Assembly: GCA_963971285.1 (NCBI GenBank)
Contig: OZ020249.1
Location: forward strand, 496,001-560,000
DNA from: Astropecten irregularis
Lineage: Eukaryota > Echinodermata > Asteroidea > Paxillosida > Astropectinidae
Direction of reading: 5' to 3'
Length of the DNA stretch: 64,000 nucleotides
Both the position numbers and the translations under genes were made by a program. Of this stretch, positions 38,001-46,343 are shown piece by piece; within the stretch, counting starts at the first letter, position 1, and every line of letters begins with the position of its first letter. The notes below the pieces were generated by a model that saw only the letters and a list, made by a program, of their open reading frames with translations, searched no databases and was not told the origin of the DNA.

Positions 38001-41000
38001 CTAGGAAGTTACAAAGAGTTTGGTGAAATCGATCCCCAGCTGTAGCATACATGTACATGTAAATTAGCATTAAAACTACATGTACATCCACACTCACACT
38101 TGTTGAAATTACACAGAGTCACGTACATGTATTAAAAGTCAATTATCCCAAAGTTCTTATTAAATGTTTAATAGAACGATTAAAACAAAATTTGTAATAA
38201 TATTTAACAAGCTTATTTAACACTCATGAATATTGATGATTTTGGTCGGGAAATATATAATATGCAAATTAGGCTTGCCCTTCACTGCCTAATTTGCATC
38301 TTATTTAACACTGTTTAAAGCTATAAATTTTAATCACAGATTTTTCATTCACCCAGAAATATACACAAAAGATATACTATATCGCATCATCTTCACTGTA
38401 TTAAACATTAACTATGCAGTGTACATGAAAACCTGCATAGACATTTGCATATTATGTACAGACATCAATGCCACATCATACAATGGATCGGTTGCCATGC
38501 CAACCGGGCAATGAGAAGGTTGACGTTTCCAGTTCGGAGTGAGACAACTGTGTATCAGAAATGAAGTCAGAAGATGGTGTATTGTCTTGTAATAGCGCTC
38601 CGCACTAATGACGTCACAAAATCCCCGGATTTCAGACAAACATTGTCTCACACATGTAGTGTACATGGACGCGCACACCCACACGTTTGCATGGTTGCAA
38701 TGTTTGTCTGAGATCCGGTGCTATTTTTAGCGCAAGTGCGGAGCGCTATTGTACCCTGGCAATCAGAATGAAGTTAGTGCACTGTATAGTGTACCTACAG
38801 TCTGACAGCACATCATGCATAAATCTAAAATGTAGGCCTATAATCATAATTGTACAACAATATAAAATGTTCAATGGGAGACTTTTGAGAACCGGTCTTC
38901 AAGTCAACAGCGCACGCGCATGCACAACAGCGCACGCGCAAAACAACGCGCGCATGCTCACAATTGCGTGCGTGTGCGCTGTTGACTTGAAGACCGGTTC
39001 TCAAAAGTCTCCCATTTGCTCTTTGAATGTTTTTTTTTAATGGGCATACATGCACATGTGAAAATGGAATTCATCATTCATGTGCATTAGAATAGAAACC
39101 TGGCTCTAAACTGCCAGCATTGGCCATTACATTGTACATACGTATGTAGATCCATACATTCAAAGACCATGGCAGAATTAAGTTTATATACTGAACAAGT
39201 GCTGTAGTTGATTAAAATTATTCAATCTTTTGAGGAGGGTCTGGGATTTTGTTTTGGACTGAACAGGGAATTGATCAATTTTGGTAAATGGCAGAGCACG
39301 TCCAATAGCGCTCCGCACTAATGACGTCACACAAGTCAAGTCCCCGGATGTCAGACAAACATTGACTCACGCACGTAGTGTACACCATGCTTGCACGCGC
39401 ACATACCACATGTTTGCATGGTTGCAAATTGCAATGTCATTTGTCTGAGATCCGGTGTGCTATTTTTAGCGCAAGTGCGGAGTGCTATTCCTAAATGCAT
39501 AAAAATACAATGTACATGTATCATTAATTATAAATCTTTTTTTGTTTTCTACTGCAAATCATGAATAATGAAAGATGGTTTTGAGAGGCTCCTTAGGGAT
39601 CTCCTTCTACATGTACTTACACATGTATAGCATAATATTGTGGGCAGCCATGTCAGTCTATCGAAATAATAAAGAAAATTAAGGTAGCACTTAAAGACTA
39701 ACTAGGAGAAAAACTACATACATGTAGTTTTTCTCTTAGTTACAGGTCAGTCTCAAAGTGCAACCTTAATTTTCTTTATTACTTATAGCATATATTGTAT
39801 ATGCACACACAGGTGCAATGTAAATTGATCCACTTCAAAGGCACGGTGTCAACGATAGGCCATAGCATCATTTTAAAAGCTAAACTTGTTGACAATTTTG
39901 TCATGTAAATGATACATGGAATAATTTAATACCATCCTGAATTTTCTTTTTCTTTTTTTTTTGCCACTAAAACCATACAATGTCCCTATTTTTGCAGGAT
40001 TTGAAAACAATTAAGTCACATATTGACTTTGTCAAATTGAACACAAACTTGTATTATTTTTTGTAATCATGAATATCTTTCAAGTCGGTGAAGGGCAAGC
40101 CTAATTTGCATTATGTATTTCAAAATTGAATACATCATGCAATTTAGGCTTACCCTTCACTAACATACAGTAGATGAGCACTGCATACTCAGTACTTGTT
40201 GAGTGCACATGAAAACATCACATGTTGGCTCAGGTGGGATTCGAACCCACGACCTCCTGCTTACTAGTGCACATGCCATACCGCTAGGCCACCGAGCTGG
40301 TGTCAGCGGGGAGAATCAAATACAATATCGCGGCGGGTACCGCAATTAATCATTAATTTATTTTTAGTCCTGAGATAGAATTATGCAAATTAGGCTTGCC
40401 CCTATAACATAATTTGTTTTAACTGACTGACAACGAAAGAATAATGAGGTTATCATTAACTTCTTTTTTTTCTATACATGTATGTAATTAAAGCAAAGCT
40501 TATACAGGAACTTTAAGAATTACTTAATTTCAACATATTTAACATGTTAAAAGGAAATATCATACTTTGGTTTTTGTCAAAGAAATTCAGATTCATGGGC
40601 ATACACTGTACATGCAGTGTAGATACTGTACAGTGTAGGCCTAGAACAATTATCTGTGATATTTCCAGTACCATATGGTGCCCACTTATGTATTAAGAAA
40701 AATGCCCACGGTATTTCAAAATCTTTTCATATAGGATTTTTTATCTTCCGAAGATCAAAAATGTATTTTGGTCAATTTTGGTTAACTCTTTTTTGGATAA
40801 ATACAGCATTTCAGGCAGGAGAATCTTAACCATGTTAACAGTATGTTTCTACCATCACCATCTTTATACCCTGTAAATTATACGTAAATCTGTGAACATT
40901 TCTGTTTTGGTTTCCTACCAAAGTATGATACTACCTTTAAATTTTGCAAATTTAATTGGCAAAAAAATATTTAAATTTCATTTGAACCAATTGCATAATT

Positions 41001-44000
41001 TACAGGTTATTCTTATTCAACATATATGAGAATACTGCGAGTATTAGATAATAATGCATAGGCTATGCACTCAAACAATTTGTTTGGCATAGGCCTAGCT
41101 ACATGTACAAGCAAATAGGCATTACATTGTACATACATGTACATACAGTACCACACACAGATCTTACATGGTACATGGCCAATTAAGTTTGTAATAATCA
41201 GGAGGGTTGTGTACACAACCTGTGTACATGGTGTATGTACACACTACACTGTATATGCTGGTCAGCCTTGTCAAAGTTTCCAAGCCAGTGGGCACAAATA
41301 ACGCTGAAATTAACTTAAATAGCAGTTGCCAGGCAACAGATGATGCCATTAGGATCTGGCTGGATCATTAAGATTATAATATTTTAATCATGGAGGTCCC
41401 TGGATGACATGAATGGTGTGAATCGACTAGAGATGCATTATTCCCATTCCATGTTTTATTTATAAACCTAGAGGCATACTGAAGTTAGAGCTTATTTTAA
41501 CTCCATGTACTGGCATGACTGGTCAGTACCTGTTAGAATATGAAAACAAATTGCAGTTGAAGGAAATTATATTATACATACATGTACATACATGTGTACA
41601 CACAAATTTATACCAAAACGTAGGCCTATTTAAAGAAAATCAAATACAATAATGACTGATTATTTTGTAACTTTTATCATTTGAAATGTTCAAGTAATGA
41701 TTTTTTGGGGGGTATTTAAATATCTATTTACAAACAGTATGTATATCTTTTAATCTTAATCTTAATTTTTATTTTAATTGGTATAATTCATTTGTTATGT
41801 AATTAGCGCCTTTGATCACTTTGCAAGTGGAATTGTCTACGCTCTATAAATAAAAATTATTATTATTATTAATACATGATTGGTAAAGGTCACAGGACAG
41901 GACTCACACTTTGTCTGATCCAGCATAAAATAATACACAAATATGAGCTAAATCGGACATCTGAGTCACGAGAAAATAATGACAATCCTACTTAATTTTT
42001 TTATAAAACTTAAAGAATGGTTTTGATCTTACCCTGAAATCAAAACTGTTTTCGGTCTTTGTTTGACTAATTTCTAGATAAATACACCATTTCACTCAAG
42101 CGGAAATATTTTAACAGTATATTTCTACTCAGCACTATCTTCATATCCTGAAAGAAATACATATTATTTGTGAACATTTCTGTTTAGGTATGTTACATTA
42201 TCAATCCTGTACTGTACCTTTAACATTTTTAAGTACTGAGGTAATAAACTGAGCATTGCAAACTGCTCATCCACCAAAATAATGCCCTAAAATATATCTA
42301 AATGTTAGGGAGGACTGGATTACCGGAGGGCCCAACATTTTGATCCTCTAGAGCAGGATCTTTCTGAAAGGATGAATAAAGTAAGAACATTCAAGTAAAT
42401 ATGTAGGCCCTAAATAGATGAGAGGACTTATTATGATAATTTATTATTATTTCTTAAAGGTAGTATCATACTTTGGTAAGACACCAAAACAGAAATGTTC
42501 ACAGATTTACGTATAACTTTAGGGTATGAAGATGGTGCTGGTAGAAACATAACGTTAAAATGTTTCCACCTGAAATGGTGTATTTATCCAGAAAGTAGTA
42601 AAACAACGACCAAAAATGTTTTTGATCTTTTAAAAGATCAAAAATAAAAGAGAAAAGAAATACCGTTTTTCACTGTTTTCTCAAAAAGTGGGCACCGTAA
42701 GGGACTGAAATTTTCACAGATGATTGTTAGTATTACTGTATCGTCCTTGACATTTTTGCCCAGGAATTTGTATTTCTTTGATAAAAACCAAAGTATGATA
42801 CTACCTTTAAGCCCCATCCCCTGTGTGTTTAATTACATTCTGAATGTGATAGAGTTTGACCGTGACTTTCGTGGTCACCTGATTTAAAAGCGCCCTTCAA
42901 TTGGTCAATGCGCAGAGTTAGATTGACAGTCCAGAAGGGTTTATCGGCCTTGTCGCCAAGGGTGATGATGATGTAAGAATTGAACGGTCTTGATTCTACC
43001 TACCTTGTCCATACTCGCTGTGTTCAGTCTCATGATAGATGCATGGGCCAATCGGTCAAACACGGTACGCATCCCTTTCCTGGAGTATATCTCCTGTGGT
43101 CTGAATAGGTTCTCCATGAAACGCTGGTTGAACATAGTACTGATGATGTCATTCATAACTGCCACGGGAAAGGGAACAATCAGAAAGAAATGGTTACCAT
43201 GGGGATAGATTAAGTAGGGACAGAATTAAAGGTACTTACTGGATTGGTAACATACCAAAACATTAATGTGCACAGATTTACGTATAACTTTCAGGGTATG
43301 AAGATGATGCTCACTACTGGTAGAAACGTAGTAACGTTCCATTAAAATTGTTCTGCCTGAAATGGTGGATTTATCCAGAAATGAGTAAAACAATGACCAA
43401 AAACAGTTTGATCTTGGGGTAAGATCAAAACCATTCTTTACATTTGATAAGGTTTCACAGGTTTATTACCAGTATTTCATGTGCATGTTTGATCAGACAA
43501 AGTGTAGGTGCTGTGACCTTTACCAATCATGTATTAGCCTATACCTTTAAACATTGAGATTATCCTAGGTTCAAACTGTGGTGATCATCTGTTTTCAAAT
43601 TGAAGAAACAATTTACCAGACAATGTTATGTTTCACTTTAAATTTTGGGTCACCAACAATGTATGGCTGGATGGCTCAGTTGGTAGAGCGCCTGTACGAT
43701 ATCAGGAGGTTGCCGGTTCGAATCCCGCTCGAGTCAAATTTTCCTTCTTCACTTTTCAATGACTTTAAATTCAGTAAGTTTCCCTTGTGGTTATTCGATG
43801 ATCACTTTAAATTTAGGCAGAACGGCAAGTAAACAAAGTATTTCATTGACATAATAAAAAGCAAGAAAACAAATTAATACTACAGTTGACCAGCAAATTA
43901 ATACTAAATTATTTTATAATGTAGGGATAATTTCATGTTTATTTGCCAGATAATTCTTGATATGCCCTAAGTACTGAAATATTATTTACATGACACATGA

Positions 44001-45850
44001 CACAAGGATGAAATTGGGACTAAAAAAAACATCTCACAATTTGTTGGAGAATAATGATAATTGAAAATGTTTTTCCCCATCCCATGTCTTATGACTTTAA
44101 CAACTAAACAGTGCAGTCAGACTGTACTTTGTCAAACTAGTCATGATGACATATCACGGTTTCAGGTCAACTCGGTCCGTAACCAACTCGGTCCGAGTCA
44201 ACTCGGTCCGTGACCAACTCGGTCCGTAACCAACTCGGTCCATGACCAACTCGGTCCGTAACCAACTCGGTCCATGACCAACTCGGTCCGTAACCAACTC
44301 AGTCCGAGGCCAACTCGGTCCGTAACCAACTCGGTCCGTGACCAACTCGGTCCGTGACCAACTCGGTCCCTATAGGAGCGCAAAAACGTCTGGTAATTTT
44401 GTTGCAGGAAAACGAGTACGTAGTCTCGCAAATTGCGTGAATTTAACTATTTATTTAGGCCTATTTATTTATTTATTCATTTATTATCTAAAAAACATTA
44501 AAAGAATGAAAAATACATTGGCAGGTGCTGCCCATAGGGCCTGAAAAAAAAGTAAAAAAAACCAAAAAACTAAAAACTCTGTCATCAACAGACGTGCCTT
44601 CCCAACCTGCCATTTATAAATCTTACATTAAATTATGTTATGTTATGTACAGATTAATTAAAACAAAGCTAAAAAATCAAAACAATCATCATTATTATTC
44701 ATTAATTGATTTATTAATTTAAACATAAAAAAGCACGTTTTCATAAGGCATTTGACTTCGTGTTTAATTTAATTGATATTTTTATTAAATTGTATTGTGC
44801 CATTTTATCAAATAATTATGGTATCAACATAATAAGGCATAATTTATTTCCTCACGGTTTCAGCCACAAGCAAAACATATTATGTTATGATGACATTAAA
44901 AAACATTAATGCAAGTAGCCTACATGTTGTACACGGCTGCTGCAAACTGCATGGATTCTTGTTTGTGTACGTTTTCCCATAGGACCGAGTTGGATACGGA
45001 CCGAGTTGGTCACGGACCGAGTTGGCCATGGACCGAGTTGGCCACGGACCGAGTTAGTAACGGACCGAGTTGGCTTCGGACCGAGTTGGTCTCGGACCGA
45101 GTTGGTCACGGACTGAGTTGACTTGGACCGAGTTGGTTACGGACCGAGTTGACTGGCACCCCATATCACGTAACCCTTTATTTGGCAGTATACTTAACAT
45201 ACCATTAAAATGATTAATTATGCCTGAAATGCTGTATTTATCCAGAAATTAGGCCTAGTAAAACAACGACCAAAAATATTTGTCATCTTTAAAACATAAA
45301 CAATAACAGTGAAAAGATTAAAGATATTCCGTGAGCGTTTTTCACTGTTTGTCGACCCCGTATGGAACTGGGAATTTTACAGATGACTTTTGTAATCGTA
45401 AAGTCAAGACAATTCTCAAAGCAGAGACTGAGTCATTATTGTTTTTTGTTTTCCAAAGGCAAAGCCAAAGGCAAAGCAAAGCAAATAAGAAAAAATAACA
45501 TTTTTTTATTAAATTGTAAATTTCATACATTCCTAAATCTGAAATATCAAATAGCACCTCACAAATGCCAAATGCCAGTGCTGAAACAGACTACAGCAGG
45601 AGAACTTTCTCCATTTTGCCAACCCTGTCCATGTTGCCTGACCGTGTGATGGTGCATGTTGCACCCGGTGGGCGGGCCTCATGTACGGCACAGTAACCGC
45701 CAATAATCACGCCAAGGATCCCCAGACGTCACACTTACCTTTTTTCGACTTGTCAGGTGGAATGTTCTGAGCACGTAGCCTCTGATCCAAGATATACAGC
45801 ATCTCCCCTCCAAGGTTGATGAATAATATAGGTAATGGCCGAAACGACAT
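26034..45850 (-). CDS. OSCP1: OSCP1 (organic solute carrier partner 1), complete
   Basis: Nine coding exons on the minus strand: 45850-45739, 43158-43004, 34833-34666, 33781-33701, 30703-30600, 29731-29524, 28194-28064, 27080-27011, 26147-26034 (stop at 26036-26034). They total 1143 nt or 380 residues, close to the roughly 380 usual for the family, and every junction is in frame. Diagnostic stretches are FINLGGEMLYILDQRLRAQN at the start, NDIISTMFNQRFMENLF, RLAHASIMRLNTASMDK, GEFQLIRMTLLEFFQDIHIR, FLKDKVQNSNGRF, KLGTNMYS, FNTDEEEE and the C-terminal SKGDDLLDLMD. OSCP1/NOR1 is a conserved eukaryotic protein. In vertebrates it has been linked to organic solute transport in testis and placenta, and orthologues are widespread in ciliated organisms, though its biochemical activity is unclear. 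It has no membrane segment. It lies head to head with FIG4. Introns 2 (8.2 kb) and 4 are swollen by repeats. Confidence 0.97.
27704..27986. repeat. MITE with CCAATTTCATGGAATACGTTA end, copy 1
   Basis: It starts with cccaatttcatggaatacgt and ends with ttccatgaaattgg. A related copy lies at about 58302-58590 in FIG4 intron 15. This copy is in OSCP1 intron 7. Confidence 0.65.
28255..28406. repeat. Palindromic satellite-related MITE
   Basis: The 152-base element has ggggtcg at one end and tggtgaaatcgacccc at the other. It contains gccctacgatggatcataac and cctacgattgatag, the same words as the 94-base satellite. It lies 60 bases upstream of OSCP1 exon 7. Confidence 0.75.
28549..28793. repeat. MITE with GGCTCA-hexamer termini, copy 2
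   Basis: It has ggctccggctcaggctcagg at the left and the inverse (ggagccggagcctgagcc) at the right, plus the shared interior. Confidence 0.75.
29255..29478. repeat. MITE with GGCTCA-related termini, degraded copy 3
   Basis: The interior is well preserved (ttttcaaaccagagaatcta, gcagccaaaagcctctact), and the hexamer ends have decayed. It lies just downstream of OSCP1 exon 6. Confidence 0.6.
29998..30356 (-). repeat. Common-core MITE, reverse orientation
   Basis: Full-length first-subtype copy on the minus strand, from aaaggtataatacatgatagg at 29998 to caatcctgtactgcaccttt at 30356. Confidence 0.7.
30795..30915. repeat. Palindromic MITE (gggcctgcttgtttaa ends)
   Basis: gggcctgcttgtttaac at the left pairs with caaacaaacaggccc at the right. 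The interior resembles 1060-1170. It lies in OSCP1 intron 4. Confidence 0.6.
31690..31827. repeat. Right half of the AATAGCGCTCCGCAC MITE
   Basis: It shares catgcacgcgcacacaccc, ttgcaatgtttgtctgagat and the terminus gcgcaagtgcggagcgctatt with the full copies at 38591 and 39304. The left half is missing. Confidence 0.65.
32203..32395. mobile_element. Tigger/pogo-like MITE with TA target duplication
   Basis: The 193-base element has terminal inverted repeats cagtggaacgctactataac and gttatagcggtgttcaactg, flanked by TA on both sides. The ends resemble the Tc1/mariner Tigger-pogo type by established knowledge. It is non-coding. Confidence 0.75.
32885..33130. promoter_or_regulatory. Low-repeat intronic block with an RFX X-box (OSCP1 intron 4)
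   Basis: GTTGCCTTAGCAAC at 33035-33048 is a symmetric match to the RFX X-box consensus (GTNRCC, 0-3 nt, RGYAAC). The surrounding 250 bases are GC-richer and not recognised as a repeat, and a second half-site (gttgccatgg) follows near 33083. RFX factors drive ciliary genes, so an intronic enhancer is plausible but not shown. Confidence 0.4.
33345..33590. repeat. MITE with GGCTCA-hexamer termini, copy 4
   Basis: ggctcaggctccggctcagg at the left and gagccagagcctaagcc at the right enclose the standard interior. It lies in OSCP1 intron 4. Confidence 0.7.
34283..34660. repeat. Cluster of three tRNA-derived SINE fragments
   Basis: Two minus-strand heads (ttgactggagtgggattcga at about 34300 and ttgactggacatggtgc at about 34408) and one plus-strand head (ttggtaaaagcgccgg.. 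ggttcgaaccccactccagt at about 34570-34640) belong to the SINE family seen at 43663. The last ends a few bases from the OSCP1 exon 3 donor at 34666. Confidence 0.6.
34950..35175. repeat. MITE with GGGACCAATTTCATAG ends
   Basis: The ends are gggaccaatttcatagagct and actttatgaaattgcccc. The interior (aactccttgtgaatgtt inverted) is shared with 56027-56273, which lies in the opposite orientation. Confidence 0.7.
35350..38030. repeat. 94-base satellite array (28 units) grown inside a MITE
   Basis: cctacgattgatcgtaac recurs every 94 bases from 35357 to 37991 (one unit is 96), about 28 units. The right flank ends with agtttggtgaaatcgatcccc, which is the terminus of the palindromic MITEs at 52963 and 28255. 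The monomer words (gccctacg, gataacccatc, gtagggctgcaatgcatc) are the inner part of those MITEs. Diagnostic variants (cctataattg, cctatgattg, tgcatcaaaa) repeat at exactly 846 bases, which is 9 monomers. The array lies in OSCP1 intron 2. Confidence 0.97.
38591..38750. repeat. AATAGCGCTCCGCAC palindromic MITE, copy 1
   Basis: The 160-base element has aatagcgctccgcact at the left and agtgcggagcgctatt at the right. It contains atgacgtca and gtttgtctgagatcc. Confidence 0.8.
38873..39016. repeat. 144-base hairpin with 43-base perfect arms and GCGCACGCGC loop
   Basis: The left arm starts aatgggagacttttgagaac and its exact inverse ends at 39016. The loop is made of alternating purine-pyrimidine cgcacgcgcatgc repeats, which favour Z-DNA. 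Confidence 0.9.
39304..39489. repeat. AATAGCGCTCCGCAC palindromic MITE, copy 2
   Basis: Same family as 38591-38750, about 186 bases, with termini aatagcgctccgcact and aagtgcggagtgctatt. Confidence 0.75.
40228..40300 (-). other. tRNA-like sequence (Thr AGT-like), probably pseudogene or SINE head
   Basis: On the minus strand it has an acceptor stem with six of seven pairs, D stem gcc/ggc, B box ggttcgaatcc with a perfect 5-bp T stem, and a CTAGTAA anticodon loop. The anticodon stem has mismatches and an enlarged loop, and no T-run terminator follows, so a functional tRNA is unlikely. Confidence 0.5.
40550..40936 (-). repeat. Common-core MITE, reverse, second subtype
   Basis: Runs from aatatcatactttggttttt to accaaagtatgatactaccttt, with the complete shared interior on the minus strand. 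Confidence 0.7.
41325..41337. promoter_or_regulatory. X-box-like site in OSCP1 intron 2
   Basis: GTTGCCAGGCAAC is a perfect palindromic match to the RFX X-box with a 1-base spacer. Function is inferred only from the ciliary association of the family. Confidence 0.35.
41803..41874 (+). repeat. 3' tail of a SINE or LINE
   Basis: ttagcgcctttgatcacttt.. ctctataaataaaaattatt and the following (att)n resemble the 3' tails of L2/CR1-mobilised SINEs. Confidence 0.45.
41870..42224 (-). repeat. Common-core MITE, reverse, first subtype
   Basis: Full-length copy on the minus strand, ending with atcaatcctgtactgtacct. Confidence 0.65.
42459..42813 (+). repeat. Common-core MITE, second subtype
   Basis: The copy is intact, with termini aaaggtagtatcatactttgg and ccaaagtatgatactaccttt. 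It lies about 190 bases from OSCP1 exon 2. Confidence 0.8.
43228..43555 (+). repeat. Common-core MITE, first subtype, just upstream of OSCP1 exon 2
   Basis: aaaggtacttactggattgg to accaatcatgtattagcct, with an internal deletion relative to the longest copies. Confidence 0.65.
43663..43790 (+). repeat. tRNA-derived SINE with intact A and B boxes
   Basis: The tRNA-like head has tggctcagttggtagagcg and ggttcgaatcc, with acceptor-stem halves ggctgga and tcgagtc. A body follows (cttttcaatgactttaaattc, gtttcccttgtggttatt) that is shared with 54798-54940. Anticodon-arm pairing is imperfect. Confidence 0.75.
44163..45162. mobile_element. Foldback-like element with 16-bp tandem arrays as inverted ends
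   Basis: The left array (about 44168-44370) is made of ccaactcggtccgtga units. The AT-rich non-coding interior runs about 44371-44980, and the right array (about 44981-45151) is the inverted unit ggaccgagttggtcac, closing gactggcacccc. Inverted ends built from short tandem repeats are typical of foldback elements (FB of Drosophila, TU of sea urchin). There is no transposase. The element lies in OSCP1 intron 1. Confidence 0.8.
45183..45410 (+). repeat. Fragment of the common-core MITE, second subtype
   Basis: It keeps gaaatgctgtatttatccaga, gtttttcactgttt and acagatgacttttg. Both ends are lost. Confidence 0.5.
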
Positions 45851-46343
45851 GCTGATTCAAATCTGCGATCGCCTCACAGAAATAGGAAATTTTCAGGATA
45901 AAATCTTCACTTCGTATTCACGATTGGATAAAATTCAGTTCGCTTCCCCAGTTTCCGTGGAGCTGTGCAGCTATCACTGGTACTCTGCATTCTCCTATTA
46001 AAGGACGTACTCGACAATAAAGGACACCAGCGAAAGTAAAACTTTTATTTTTACTTGGCCTCTTGGTGGCGCTCGAGTGTCAATGAAAAAAATCTCGTGA
46101 CCAAAAATAAAGTGTTATTTTGCTCCAGACATAATTTTGTTTTGATTTTTTTTTCAGGAAGAAAACTGAGAATGTAGGAATTTTTTTGAAAAGCAAGATT
46201 GCGGAATTGACAGTCAAAGTACTGGTGAAATTCGGGGCAAGAGGTATGCGTCAATTTTTGAGGGGCAGCATCCGAACTTCTGAGCCGCCGTGTCCGTGAG
46301 CTGAAAAGTGCAAGATTCCAACCACCAACGCTCAAGAATTACG
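45851..46343. promoter_or_regulatory. Putative bidirectional promoter of OSCP1 and FIG4
   Basis: Only 493 bases separate the OSCP1 ATG (minus strand) from the first FIG4 ATG (plus strand). Both transcription starts and both 5' UTRs should lie here unless there are distant upstream exons. The stretch is largely free of the repeats that fill the surrounding DNA. I see no clear TATA box. A (T)n-rich segment with cag (46148-46157) could be a UTR splice acceptor. Confidence 0.6.

Noticed and set aside
35350-38030. CRISPR-like regular repeat array
   Set aside because: Units are head-to-tail without unique spacers, the genome is animal, and no cas gene is near; it is a satellite.
40228-40300. Functional tRNA gene
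   Set aside because: Anticodon stem mismatches, oversized loop and no T-run terminator; listed as tRNA-like only.
43663-43735. Functional tRNA gene
   Set aside because: The same sequence recurs several times with a shared non-tRNA tail, so it is a SINE head.
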